From Ophiothrix spiculata (lineage: Eukaryota; Echinodermata; Ophiuroidea; Amphilepidida; Ophiotrichidae), in the NCBI GenBank assembly GCA_000969725.1, contig JXSR01S009187.1: a DNA stretch of 24,183 nucleotides; one strand, 5' to 3'. Numbering within the stretch: the first letter of the stretch is position 1; every line of letters starts with the position of its first letter. Below the pieces are notes generated by a model, which did not search any database, was not told where the DNA came from, and worked only from the letters and a program-made list of their open reading frames with translations. Shown one piece after another: positions 1 through 10,220 of the stretch. The translations under genes were made by a program, and so were the position numbers.

Positions 1-384
1 AAATTACTGTAATTAAACACGGTAAAAGAGGCCATGCACAATTCTAATGAAGAATTATTAAATGTAATATGGTGGTCAATGACTTTACTTGAAACAGCAA
101 TCCCTTCACTGAATCATATAAAAGGTAAACAACCTTCAATTCTTGTTACAAAAAAGTTTGGTTGCTTTCTGAAACATAATTCAATATATTATAAATTATT
201 TAGTGTGTCTATTAAATGTGATCATTTACTAAAAAAATTGTGCTAATCTTTTTTTGCATCTAGACATGGAAATATTTTACACACACTTGCCAATAGACCT
301 GTTTAAATTTGTCATAAATTTTCTCAATAACAGACGAAGTTTACAAAAAGTTTATAAATTGATTTTGACAAATGAAGTATCGAA
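1..384. other. AT-rich stretch, no feature seen
   Basis: AT-rich non-coding sequence. The only open frame (34-246, 70 codons) has no recognisable domain and no coding-like composition. I see no promoter, RNA gene or repeat before the start of the repeat arm near 385. Confidence 0.6.
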
Positions 385-650
385 TTAATCTTACCGCACA
401 AAAGAGTCCTGTCAATCAAAATATGGGATAGGCTATTGTCTTCCCAAAGTAAAAATGTCTGGCCGCTTTAGTCGTGCTTTCCCTCGTGTAAACACAAAAG
501 GATTGTTACAGATTGTAACTGAGGATTATCTATACTTATTGACTCCAGTGAATATATCCGTAATGGGGTGACAAAACAATTTTATAACATACTATTGCAA
601 AATGCATTGCATTGTTATGCACGGACAGAACATTTGAACAGGCATATTCT
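385..650 (+). repeat. Dispersed repeat, copy 1 (inverted relative to 15435-15792)
   Basis: This stretch matches the reverse complement of 15435-15792. Shared blocks, in order, include the sequence around the ACACAAAAG core, CCTGTCAATCAA, GGCTATTGTCTTC, GCTTTCCCTCGT, AAACACAAAAGG, GGATTATCTAT and TTATTGACTCCAGTGAATA. A second shared block holds AAAATGCATTG, TTGTTATGCA and ACATTTGAAC. By eye the first 165 bp are about 80% identical. Copy 1 lacks a stretch of about 95 bp that sits in copy 2 between the two blocks and contains a reverse-transcriptase-like reading frame. The two copies lie 15 kb apart, so they are best read as two members of an interspersed family. The family is not identified. 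The opposite orientation could allow inversion or hairpin formation, but that is inference. Confidence 0.75.
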
Positions 651-2877
651 CTGCAATCAGTGGTAATATAATAACATTTGTCACAACCTCACAGCTTAAT
701 AATATGGACCAAACCAGGCCTGATCCAAATACTGACTAATTTGCAATATACGCAAATTTCAGCGAGAAAAACAATACAACATTTTACAAGAAACAAATTA
801 AGATTAGATATACTTTTTTTAATTCTCGAAGTTAAAAACTACCTTACGACGAAGGTTTCCTTAAATTTCATAAATTGTGATTGCACAAAGTTTATTTTAC
901 TTCACATATCATGCATGTGTAACAAATAACATCACATACAATATAAATTTGACTAAAAAGGTTAATCCTAGTGTTACAAAGTCGATGATTGAATCGCGTG
1001 AAAATTGCTTAAAGGCAATTATGATTAAAACAAAAAATAATAAAACAACAATAAAAAATACCTTTAGATATACCTTACCTTAAACAATTTTTGAATATAG
1101 ATGAAAATGCCATTGTAAGTTAGATAAATCCATCAAATTAAGATTGGTGAATGGAAATGGCTGACAACTGCGGAAACACTAAGGGAAACTAGTGAAGAAA
1201 AAGCCGGGAGACTGAAGCAGGTGCGCAATATAGGTCCCAGTGAGCTGATAGTTACTTGACGCCTCAGCCATGCTCAATGATGGAACAAATGACCTTGGAT
1301 GCCAACCATTTGCTTGCTTAAACACATCTACAACAACTTAGTTATGTAATTCCTTTATATTCCTGTGACGTCATAAACGCATTTTAAAGGTTATAGTATA
1401 AAGTACACTGGTACAATAGATGACACCATTTCAAATTTGTGAGTTATTTTTAATCTGGTACATTTCTCGAGAAGTGTTGTGAAATTGTTAGTGCCAACAC
1501 TATTTATACTGACCATCTAATGTCATTAGAGTAATTGGTTACGTAGATGTAAATTGTTTTAGTAAAAAACTGTATAGACTCGAAGATAATGTTAAGGTCA
1601 TATTACAATGATTAATGATATAAAGAAGAAATTACGCTTAGATACAATTATCCACATCGTAATATGTGTGTAGTATTTGAGTTGTCCTCTAGTAGTACTG
1701 AGACAGTGTTCAAGGGGTACTTCTCTATTATGTTTTGTTAAGGTTGACTGGTTTTAATTTGTTATAAGTAATGAAAACATCTTAGCAATTTGTCATCTTC
1801 TTGCAAATGAATTAATCAATTAATCCAGGATAAATTAAGACATATTTTATCTTTAGCTTCTTCTTCCTTTTAAAGAAAAGTGCTCAGATGTTTATTCATT
1901 ATTTATTTATTGCTTAGCGGCAGTTGTGATCTGTGATTCTATAATGTTGATGATGGGGGCTTGCTAAATTTACCCATTTTCAATTATTCTGAATACATTA
2001 CTTTCCACAACCCAAGTCTAAAAATCATGTCACTTATTATCCTATTTTAGTGTGTCTAAAGCAATGGTTTTCCGATGAAAATCATGTTTCTGATCCTATT
2101 GTCGGTTAACTGAAATCATTTAATGGAACAGATAGATTTCATTTCTGTTCTAAAACACGCTCCAAATTATTATACATTATACCAGATGTCCCAGAAATAG
2201 TTACAGGTAGAAATATTATCATTTGCAAAAACTGTAGCATTTAGAGCAATTAAACTTTGCACAAACTATAAAACATTTCTCTTCTAGGCGCTTATAAATG
2301 TTAATGCAGCATTATTATTTCTTGCGTCATGATAAAAGATAGATATCTATGTCAGAAACGCGTTTATGCAAAATTCAACAGAGTAATAAAAATGTTCATT
2401 TAGTGTAATTTTAATGTGTGACCTTTTCTTTTTTTACTAGATATTTTAGAATCTAGGTTTATTTTTATATTACCTAAACTTGGTACAGTTATCCTTAAAT
2501 GGCATTTTAACCCTCTACTATTATATCTATTTTACAAATTAGGGATACTTGCCTTCCATGCATTCCAGAATGAGTTATATTGAACCTGTCAATCACATTG
2601 AACAATACTTAAATAATCATACTCAGATTTTCAAGGTTCACATCGATTCTTAAAAGGTTTAAAATGGTCACCGGCTTAAATTTGTGGAAAAAGTAACTTG
2701 TATGTTTATAAAATAGTTATTGTAAAATACCCCAATGGTCTCAGTCCTATACTGGATTATGGTCCTTTTCAGGACTATTCTTGTTTAAATTGATTTCTAT
2801 TTAGAACTATTATTATTTCAATTACTTTCTATTGTCTTTTGGAAGCAATTATGATATTTAATCATTGTTCAATCACC
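651..2877. other. Gene-free AT-rich stretch
   Basis: No convincing coding sequence. Open frames at 678-929 and 877-1083 are lysine, asparagine and isoleucine rich, as expected from AT-rich noise. A more GC-balanced patch at about 1150-1320 stands out from its surroundings and could be an old element or exon relic, but neither strand gives an open frame with recognisable residues. No RNA gene or terminal repeats were found. Confidence 0.5.
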
Positions 2878-3043
2878 GTAACATTCTATCTTGCTTGTAG
2901 CAAGCAACTAGTAAGAATTGTTCATAGAATGGTTTTATGAAATGAAATGTAGTTTATTTCTAACAAGCAACAAACTAGCCATTTAGAATGTTGCTAAGTC
3001 CTAGTTACTTGCTAATTTAGAATGGTTTTATGAAATTGGGCCC
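2878..3043. repeat. Short interspersed repeat ending in GGGCCCA
   Basis: The 19-bp string TAGAATGGTTTTATGAAAT occurs at 2925-2943 and again at 3018-3036, 93 bp apart. The second copy runs straight into TGGGCCCA. Between and before them lie alternating direct and inverted pieces built on AAGCAAC and ACATTCTA/TAGAATGT, plus a perfect 6-bp-stem hairpin CTTGCT-TGT-AGCAAG at about 2891. Terminal GGGCCCAATTTCATAAA-like ends are, to my knowledge, common in marine invertebrate MITE and satellite families. Only one such end is visible here, so this is probably a fragment. Superfamily unknown. Confidence 0.5.
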
Positions 3044-4374
3044 AGGTATATTGCGGTCAACATTTAAAATTGTGGGTATGACATAAAATAGTTATTGTTT
3101 CAAAAATATTACTGATAAAACCCTAACTCTACAGTACATAATGACCTTATTACGTTTCCTTTTTAAGAAATTTGTCACCGTGTTGCTAATTTTGCTTTTT
3201 GTCTATTTTTCACTTATTACTGTTATTATTTCAAAATATTCTCCGAACAAATACGTAGTTCATGTTCGTATTTAAAAAAAAATACAAATTTTCAATGATG
3301 CATATTCATGAATCTTTACCTTAAAATCAGACAATACAAAAGATAAGCGCGGGAATCAAAAGATAACAATAATTGCCTCGCATACGACACGTAGTACTTG
3401 ATAATTACATTTCCCAACATGGAAACACATGTTTCTTGAGCCTGACTTATTGCTACAACAATCACAGAAAGACTCGCTGTAATCTATGCATATATGTTAG
3501 CTTCGGGTACGGGGACTTGACAGGCAAGGGGACAATGTTTCCTCCAAGTGCTACGATTCTTGAAATAACGGGAAACGAATCTGACAGCTGGTATTGATCT
3601 AGTTTCTGTTACGTATCTCTTTTTTCTGGAGACATCACATTGTATCGCATGTTATTCTATTTTGTAACACAAAAAATGTAGTATTAAATATAGCAGTATG
3701 TCATTAAAGTAAATTCTGATTTAGTGACAACTGAAGTCATATCATGAATATTTTCAGGAGGATTTAAAATATATAAACAAGACATATCTAAAGGTATGGA
3801 GATGCAGATGTGTATTTGAAAAAGGGATAATTATGAATAAATACGTATATCTATTTCTAAATTTAAAGCACATCAGTGAAACATACAAACGGTTGAATGT
3901 GAGATACGGCAATTTTTTTAAACAATCAACATAGTTTAACCTGTCTGTTGCTAAAACATGGAATATAAGGTAATACGGTCTCTTAATAGCTGGTTAGTAC
4001 GAACATTATGCTGGGATTTTAAGGTTTTTTTTACTTGCTTAATAATTTTGTTCGTTTTTGTTTTGGGGTTTAATTCGTTATGTTTTGTGTGTTGAGTTAT
4101 AGTTTTGGTTTTATTTTGGGTCATTTGTTATATATTGGGTAGCCTAATAAAGCGGTGTAGTGACAAATTCCCTTACTGCACTTTGTTTTTCATGTCGTAA
4201 TTCCTTTATTTTATGATATAAATTTGGTATCATATGAGAGGGGAATAAATAGATTTTGAAAACTGTATGTGTTTAGCTAATTTGATTTTTACTTGGAATT
4301 AGTTAATGCAGGATGAGAAGCCGGAGGATGAGGAGCTGCTTACTCACATAATTGGGTGCTATTCCCAATTACTT
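3044..4374. other. Gene-free AT-rich stretch
   Basis: Contains one open frame of slightly higher GC (3373-3597, plus strand, 74 codons, four cysteines) that I do not recognise and cannot support as an exon. A run of T-rich sequence with TTTTG steps lies at about 4020-4140. No terminal repeats, RNA genes or splice-site pairs were found. Confidence 0.45.
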
Positions 4375-4640
4375 GCATAAATTGTCATAAGATTTGGACA
4401 TAAGGATATCATGGTAAGGGTTCATATGTGACATAAAAATAAATGGAAATAAATGGTCATCCGGGGTCAAAAAAACCTCTATGGTCAAGATAGGTACAAG
4501 TGGTTGGAAAATATGTCATAATTTCAACATACTTTCATGAATTTTCATAAGACTCGTGTACTAGGATAACCTTTTAGGGGGTTGACATGTTACATGACCA
4601 ATTTTGGGTAAACTTATTTTTAGGTGTCATCTGGGGTCAT
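4375..4640 (+). repeat. Diverged tandem duplication of about 165 bp
   Basis: Two successive units share, in the same order, a block around TCATAAGA (4385 and 4545), AAGGATATC/TAGGATAACC, a GTAAGGG/TTAGGGGG block, a short ATGTGACAT/ATGTTACATGACC block, and GTCATC-GGGGTCA (4456 and 4626). The offsets are 160-170 bp. The units are clearly diverged, so the duplication is old. No coding potential is seen. The first unit's GGTCA half-sites are mentioned among the rejected items. Confidence 0.5.
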
Positions 4641-6372
4641 TGTTTGTTTTATAAGCGATTGGATAATTAATGAAAAACTACAAAAGAAGTTTATCTGGAA
4701 GATATTGGATGGTACTTATGGTACATGTAGCTATATTGAATATTAAGCAAGTTCTTGGTTATAAAAATTGGCATCTGAAAAAATTACATATTTTTGAAAT
4801 ATTTCTTATGTTACACCCTGTATATTTTCTGCACACCCTGTATTATGACCTTGAAACTATAATGGGATGATTCTTTCCTTTTTACCCTTTAAGAATAGTT
4901 TACTTGTCCTATCTTAAAGTGAATAGTTTTAAAGTTTAAGTATCGCAAAGTGACAATTCCTGGTTTTGTCCATTTTCTGTTTGTTACCAAAAAGTAACCT
5001 AATTTAGGGCGCATGACCTTTGTCTCCTAGTATTCTAATTTTCACAGAACAGAACATTCATTTTTGGGTATCTTCTTTATTGCAAGCTACAATTTTAAGA
5101 AGCATTTAAATACAATACGGGTATGCGAACTTCCATATCTTACATAAGTAAGAAAAAATTGCAAAATGTTTCTAGGATATAGACCTAACCAGAAGAATAA
5201 AATCCTAGTACACAAAACTTTTTTGCTTTTTCTAAGAGCACATTCATTTCTTTTGACCTTGGATTAAGATTCAGTATTTGTAATAATCATTTCTAAGTTA
5301 ACCAAATCATAAATAATAAAGGAACAATGATGCTAAATTGAGAATGCTATAAGATGAAAAAATGCTTCAAATATTGATTAACAATTCCTGAAGATTGTAG
5401 CAATACTATTACACACTAAAGTATGATTTAGATCATGAGGAAAATGAAATCTTTGCTTCCTTTTTTTCTCAAATGGATTTTAATCATACTCATCAATCAG
5501 AAAAAGTATTATAATATAAAGTAGGTGTCATATCGATAACACAGTTTGTGTTAAAATAAAATCAGAATTGACAAGCAGAATGTCTTCTTTAACTCCAATT
5601 TTGAATTATTTATAAACATTTTTTCTATCTCGAAGTGTTGAATTTTACATGGTTTTAGTCAAAAAAATAGTTAATTAATTAATCTTACTCTGATGTATTG
5701 TAATTATCACAGACCTCTAAATTATTCTTTTAATACGCATAAAAAGAAATCAATCATATGCCTGTGATAACTGGTAACCAAGGTAGAATTATTTGATGTA
5801 TAGATATACTTAATATTTCTCATTAACTATTCAGAACTCTGATTGAGCATTAGAAAAACCCGTCAACGCAAACCAGATAAACACTTCTTCATAGGTGTCA
5901 TCGTGTCTATGAAAATGTGACCTTGTAAGAGCACTTCATCAACAATAATATTTGGTGCAATTTGACGTTACATTTGCATTAACATCTTGCATAGAGAAAT
6001 ATGTATATTCTTATCAACTCACATAGAGAAAAAATCAAAATCTGAATCTGAATAAAAGATAAACAACATGATGGAGTTTGTAACCATGAATAAGTTAACT
6101 CGTGTACATTTACTTGGCTTCAAATAATGATGATAGTGTAATTTCTTTAAAATTTGCTACTTTTGATATTGCTAAAACTATCAAGTGTAACAATGTACAA
6201 AAGTAATATTTCAATAACAGATTTTTCATTAATTTCATTACAACAAGTCATAAAACTCGACCAACATTAAGGATACTCTGTTATACTACACATTGATGTG
6301 TTCATAACAATTATCTGACCTTCAAAGTCATGTAATGAGTCATGTTTTTCTAACTGAGTTTGCAACAGATAA
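4641..6372. other. Gene-free AT-rich stretch
   Basis: No supported gene. The decamer ACACCCTGTA occurs twice near 4813-4843, resembling mariner-type terminal sequence, but no inverted partner is present within plausible range. The remainder is AT-rich sequence with no terminal repeats, hairpins or coding composition that I can defend. Confidence 0.5.
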
Positions 6373-7146
6373 CATAAGCTTATGCTGAAGGAACACTTTA
6401 TCACTTGCAAGTGTATGAGTAAAAAGAACAATTTCTGGGGAATTCTGATTATAATTAATGGTTCTCCAGAGCCTTCCGAGGGAAAAACAACTGCAAAATT
6501 TGCATTTTTTAAAGAAACAACAAGGGATATAGAAGACGAGGAAAATACAACTTGAAATTTGACTTTGTTTGAGTAAACTAACCCTGATGTGTAAACTCGC
6601 GTGAATTTCTCGTTCGTACCCCAGGCGAGAGAATTCAATCTTACTTTAGTCAGGTAGTGAAATCCCTTAGCACCCCTTGTCAAGATCGTTTTGATTCCAT
6701 GAAATGTCACCCAAAACACATTTATTTGGACACAATCTCATCCGTTGATTTTAGATGGGTGAAGATTTGCAGGTAACTCTTAACATTCATTTAAATATGT
6801 TGCTTTTTAAGAACTGACCTGGTATCGCTAAAATGTTACAAATAAATATATCAGTCAGCTTGCAAAATTTAATCGGAATTTGCCAAGTCGCATCGAAAAA
6901 CGATTGATTTGTCAAACAAAACTACATGTACAAAAAATGTCAACAATCGATAGTCAGGATGCTTGCCATTATAATAATAGTGTCACATCTTATCGCAAAA
7001 TATTGTTCAAAAAATTTAAAAAACAATGTTGAAGTTTATTCTCAAACCTCATATTGTCATCTTTTATTTATTTTCATATTTTCATTTCGTTATGTTAACT
7101 TTACAATTACTTTATTAATTTACCTTGTAAAAGACAATTTGCCTAA
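6373..7146. repeat. Tandem duplication, copy A
   Basis: Copy A of a directly repeated segment of about 770 bp. Matching landmarks in A and B are GGGGAATTCTGATTATAA (6437 and 7189), the pseudo-exon, ACAATCGATAGTCAG (6943 and 7724) and TTACCTTGTAAAAGACAATTTGCC (about 7120 and 7883). The offset drifts between 752 and 781 bp because of indels, and by eye identity is about 85%. The copies abut head to tail with AAGCTTA near both left edges, which suggests a local unequal-crossover or replication-slippage duplication and not two transposon insertions. Copy A has an extra AT-rich loop where it differs from B around 6840-6940. Confidence 0.85.
6583..6827 (-). pseudogene. Disabled F5/8C (discoidin) domain exon, copy A
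   Basis: Read on the minus strand, this 245-bp segment starts right after a TTTTAG acceptor (6833-6828) and ends at a GTTAGT donor (6582-6577). The frame from 6737 down to 6585 contains VQIN, then VT-HGIKT, RG, YLTK, RL, AWG and FTRVYTSG. This is the spacing of the first half of an F5/8 type C domain, where a Trp-(I/L/V)-Q-(V/I) strand leads to V-G(I/V)-TQG and a WVTSYK-like strand. Such domains bind carbohydrate or lipid on extracellular proteins. The position expected to be Trp is Cys, just after an in-frame TGA (6740-6738). Upstream, an IPGQF start-like piece sits in a different frame and also meets a stop. It is therefore a broken exon, or a relic of a lost gene. Assignment rests on motif order seen by eye. 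Confidence 0.6.
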
Positions 7147-7915
7147 AATAAGCTTATACATAATTATGCTGAAAATACACTTTTTTTCGGGGAATTCTGA
7201 TTATAACTAATGATTCTCCAGAGCCTACAGAGGGGAAAAATGCGATGTGAGTTTGCATTTAAAGAAACAAGGGATAAAGAAGACAAGGAAAATACAACTT
7301 GAGATTTGACTTTGTTTGAGTAAACTAACCCTGATGTGTAACTCGCATGAACGTATCGTTCGTACCCCAGGCGAGGGAATTCAATCTTAGTTTAATCAGG
7401 TAGTGAAATCCCTTCGCACCCCTTGTCAAGATTGTTTTGATTCCATGAAATGTCACCCAAAACACATTTATTTGGACACAATCTCATCTGTTGATTTTAG
7501 ATTGGTGAAGATTTGCAGGTAACTCTTAACATTCATTTGAATACTTTGCTTTTTAAGAACTGACCTGGTATCGCTAAAATGTTACGAGTTAAATGATATA
7601 AATCTACGTGATCAGTCAGGATACACAATTTGGTCGGAATTTGCTGAGTTGCATCGGGAGTTGCTAATATGATTAAAAATGAAAACGTTTGAATGACAAT
7701 AAATAAAAGTAAAAATTATAGCGACAATCGATAGTCAGTATGCCTGCCATTAAGTGTCATATCTTATCGGAAAGTATTTGTTCAAAAAAATTAACAAAAC
7801 AATGTTCACGTTTAGTCTAAAACCTCCTATTGTCATCTTTTATGTATTTTCATACTCATCGTTATTTTATTACTTTATTAATTTACCTTGTAAAAGACAA
7901 TTTGCCTAAAATTAA
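7147..7915. repeat. Tandem duplication, copy B
   Basis: Second copy of the segment described for 6373-7146, in the same orientation and immediately adjoining it. Its left junction at AATAAGCTTATACAT resembles the left edge of copy A, and its right end fades after TTGCCTAAAATTAACAATTT. It carries the same minus-strand pseudo-exon and the same ACAATCGATAGTCAG landmark. Differences are scattered substitutions and small indels, with no sign of selection to keep any frame. Confidence 0.85.
7330..7573 (-). pseudogene. Disabled F5/8C (discoidin) domain exon, copy B
   Basis: This is the duplicate of the 6583-6827 exon, with the same TTTTAG acceptor and GTTAGT donor. It keeps the in-frame TGA (7486-7484) and the Cys in place of the expected Trp, and the upstream frame break is also in common. 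It has in addition lost one A near 7341, which shifts the frame before the VYTSG end. Shared plus private lesions mean the exon was already dead, or not translated in this frame, when the segment duplicated. Just beyond, at the mirror position of about 7225, copy B has a pyrimidine-rich tract ending in CTGTAG that could have been the next acceptor. I cannot identify a convincing second F5/8C half. Confidence 0.55.
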
Positions 7916-9396
7916 CAATTTTATATATTTAAAAATATAACAGGACGTAATGTAAAGTAGGAAAATCTAGTTAAAAGTCCGAAAAAAAATCCCTAAGCTT
8001 GCAAGTGATTTAATAAGCCAGTTCCTTTAAATTAAAATGTATCTGATGTATAGTCCAATGCAAAGGTTATCATCCTTTCAGATGAATTTCAAAGATATTT
8101 GACAAAGAATGTTACCCACCACACATTTTAGACAGCTAGTGTTTGGGTTCTGACAACGACAGCAAGTGTAATTGTCCACATAGATGATCAGATAAAGGTG
8201 GCGTAAGAGAGTTCATTGACTTGTGATTATTGATAACGAGGAATGCTGGATGTTCTTCTTTAAACTCAAATAATTGAGTTGTTTTTCGGACTTTTTGCTA
8301 TCGTAATTGTTACTGTTAATGCAACTTAATGAAATTAATTGAATTGTAGTTTATCCTTCACTTTCAATGTTAATAATACTTTTCACTTCAGTAGAATCTT
8401 TTTTTTTTAATATTATGATCTAAATTAGACGTATAATGCTGCAAAGAAAATGAGATAAAAAACTGCATTTACATGTATTCCATTATAAAAAAAACACCCC
8501 TAAAATTGAGAATCACCTTTTCTTTCATAATCCATGTTTCAGGTTCCAACCAAAGATAGGTATTGCAGACAATCTCGATTCTGGCACAGGAGCGCGATAG
8601 GTATGGAGACTGAATCTTCCGTTTTATAATGTGATTTGTGAAGTACGGAGGAACCTATTTGACAGCTTCCATTGATCTAGGTGTATAAAGTCATCTTCTG
8701 GCAAAGGCCAGGCAAAGGCAGTGAGAAAATGATGATTTTATTTAGGTAACTCTAACCTATACCTCTGACTCATATCATACCTTACCCCAACCTCATTCAT
8801 TGACTAACACGATTTTGAATATTGGAAACTCAGTATCCAACATTACGTTAATTCACAAAACAAATACTGCGTGATGATTAATATGATTGTGACAATATTT
8901 TTGAAGTTGGTGTAGTATAGTTAACATGTTAAAAAACAATATACAGTGAACCATATATTTTTCTAAAAGAAATAACAGTGTATTAGGCGACGACAAAAAG
9001 CATGTTTTACGGGAGAGGGGACCTTTCAGGTAGAGAGATGGGAGAGAAATGGGAGAAAAGATGGAAAGTTATTACCATTTTTTTTTGGTCAACAACTGCT
9101 GTTTTTACACTATTTTTACCAAAACTAGAACAAATTCTTCCAAAACGCAAATTTAGGGTCGGTCATCGCCTTACCAACATTTCAAGAATTTGTATGGCAA
9201 AGAAACAATAAAAGAATCAATCAAACATAAAAACACAAACAGCACACTCAGATCATGGAAAACATATTAGTGGTACCTTTACTTATACTAAACAAGGAAT
9301 TTATTTTGATCTGAATACCTTATTTTTACCAAGTATTTCCAATAGTACGTATGTAAATATACGTTAGATACCATGGAAATTCTGCATAATAAATGC
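7916..9396. other. Gene-free AT-rich stretch
   Basis: No supported gene. The 13-mer AAAAGTCCGAAAA near 7974 has an inverted partner in TTTTTCGGACTTTT near 8283, enclosing about 325 bp. No target duplication was found, so it is only a possible MITE. The open frame at 9002-9211 is low-complexity and unrecognised. Confidence 0.4.
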
Positions 9397-9425
9397 ACAA
9401 AATCATTGATAAATATTATTTGATT
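9397..9425 (+). repeat. 29-bp direct repeat, left copy
   Basis: Exact 29-bp match (starting ACAAAATCATTGATAAATA) to 9972-10000. The two copies bound a 546-bp block that holds the exon candidate at 9689-9852. The flanks outside the repeats do not match. It could be a long target-site duplication around an insertion, or the footprint of a local rearrangement. Confidence 0.9.
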
Positions 9426-9652
9426 TGGACATGATTTAATAAGTGTTTTGCTTGTTTCACTTTACTTAAAAGCAACTGCAGAGCAATATCAAATTCATAA
9501 GTATTTTGTGTAGTTCCGTTTAGTAAAGATTTGTCTGTAATGTCCCTTATATTTCAAGTCTGAAAACCAGATATAGAAAATCGGCCCTAAATTTCGGAAA
9601 CCCTCTTCTCTGTTTAGAGTACAGTAACAAACATATAAAAACAAGACTGTGT

Positions 9653-9688
9653 TCTCTTTTCTCCCTCTCTTTCTTTTCCCTTTCATAG
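9653..9688 (+). promoter_or_regulatory. Strong 3' splice acceptor-like tract
   Basis: An almost pure pyrimidine run (TTCTCTTTTCTCCCTCTCTT and following) ends in TTTCATAG at 9681-9688. In this AT-rich, A-rich setting it is the best acceptor-like tract I found. It directly precedes the open frame that starts at 9689. That it acts in splicing is inference. Confidence 0.4.
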
Positions 9689-9852
9689 TAATTACTGGAA
9701 AATTTTGTTGTGATAAGAAGTCAGAAGGGAAAAGGCAATCACCCCTTTTAGATGGAATAACTGATAATGTTGTCCAAATGTTGGGCTATTTGACAGATGC
9801 TGATTATGTTCTGATACCATCCATTATTGTGCCCACGTATATAGATGAATAA
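9689..9852 (+). CDS. Orphan terminal-exon candidate, 53 codons
   Basis: Starting right after the acceptor-like tract (phase with two bases before the first full codon), the frame reads ITGKFCCDKKSEGKR, then SPLLDGIT, VVQMLGYLTDADYVL and ends VPTYIDE before TAA at 9850-9852. The composition (acidic and basic residues mixed with aliphatics, a CC pair, no long homopolymers) is more protein-like than the K/N/I-rich noise frames around it. An AATAAA lies at 9863-9868, only ten bases after the stop, so a normal 3' UTR would be very short. I do not recognise the family and found no upstream exon. It lies inside the block bounded by 29-bp direct repeats, so it may be an inserted fragment and not part of a resident gene. 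Confidence 0.25.
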
Positions 9853-9971
9853 GATTAAAAGGAATAAATGATTCCTAGAGACTACAGATTCTAGACATCC
9901 GGGGTCCAGACATCAGTCGACCATAGTTTGATATCAGCTTACCTGGGAAAGATCACTTGTATATCAATTGT

Positions 9972-10000
9972 ACAAAATCATTGATAAATATTATTTGATT
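9972..10000 (+). repeat. 29-bp direct repeat, right copy
   Basis: Exact match to 9397-9425. The intervening block ends in ATATCAATTGT just before it. No poly(A) tail is visible at the right edge, and no terminal inverted repeat was seen at either edge. Confidence 0.9.
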
Positions 10001-10021
10001 GTAAAGAGATATCTTTTCAGA

Positions 10022-10220
10022 GATGGAGCTTGCTAGGTCATCTTGACCTCTTCATTCAGCGTTGTGGTGAAAATCTCCTAGTCATATGACCACCCGCTAA
10101 GGCAGTCATGGGACAGGAGAACATCGCAGATGGCAGACAGGTCGTGGTTTGTGTCTCTGTTGAGAGTCCGGTGTTGGGTTCGCTTTTTGATGGCCTCTTC
10201 CATACCAGAAGTAACCAGCC
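10022..10220 (-). pseudogene. Penelope-like retroelement C-terminus and 3' end, fragment
   Basis: On the minus strand the frame reads SGMEEAIKKR, TLNRDTNHDLSAICDVLLSH and stops soon after, at GACTAG. The order EAI, basic residues, T-LNRD, L-S and a D-LL ending resembles the tail of the GIY-YIG endonuclease part of Penelope-like element proteins, which combine reverse transcriptase and endonuclease. The following bases encode, after a frame slip, TTTLNEEVKMT, which matches TTTLYEEVEMN in the plus-strand fragment at 13753-13839. At nucleotide level the last 75 bp align with that fragment over nearly their whole length. Only the extreme 3' end is present, as expected for 5'-truncated retroelement copies. 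A different non-LTR element sharing the tail remains possible. Confidence 0.45.

Noticed and set aside
3373..3597. 74-codon cysteine-containing frame as an exon
   Set aside because: No splice acceptor or donor of quality borders it, and I recognise no domain.
4454..4469. GGTCATCCGGGGTCA as a nuclear-receptor direct repeat
   Set aside because: The half-sites lie in a diverged tandem repeat, are not kept in the second unit, and no promoter is nearby.
4813..4843. Repeated ACACCCTGTA as mariner ends
   Set aside because: Both copies point the same way and no TACAGGGTGT partner occurs nearby.
6267..6719. 150-codon minus-strand open frame, the longest in the window
   Set aside because: Only its first third is F5/8C-like. 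It reads through the donor into intron sequence, its start is a GTG with no context, and a stop lies just upstream in the domain. It is better described as a pseudo-exon.
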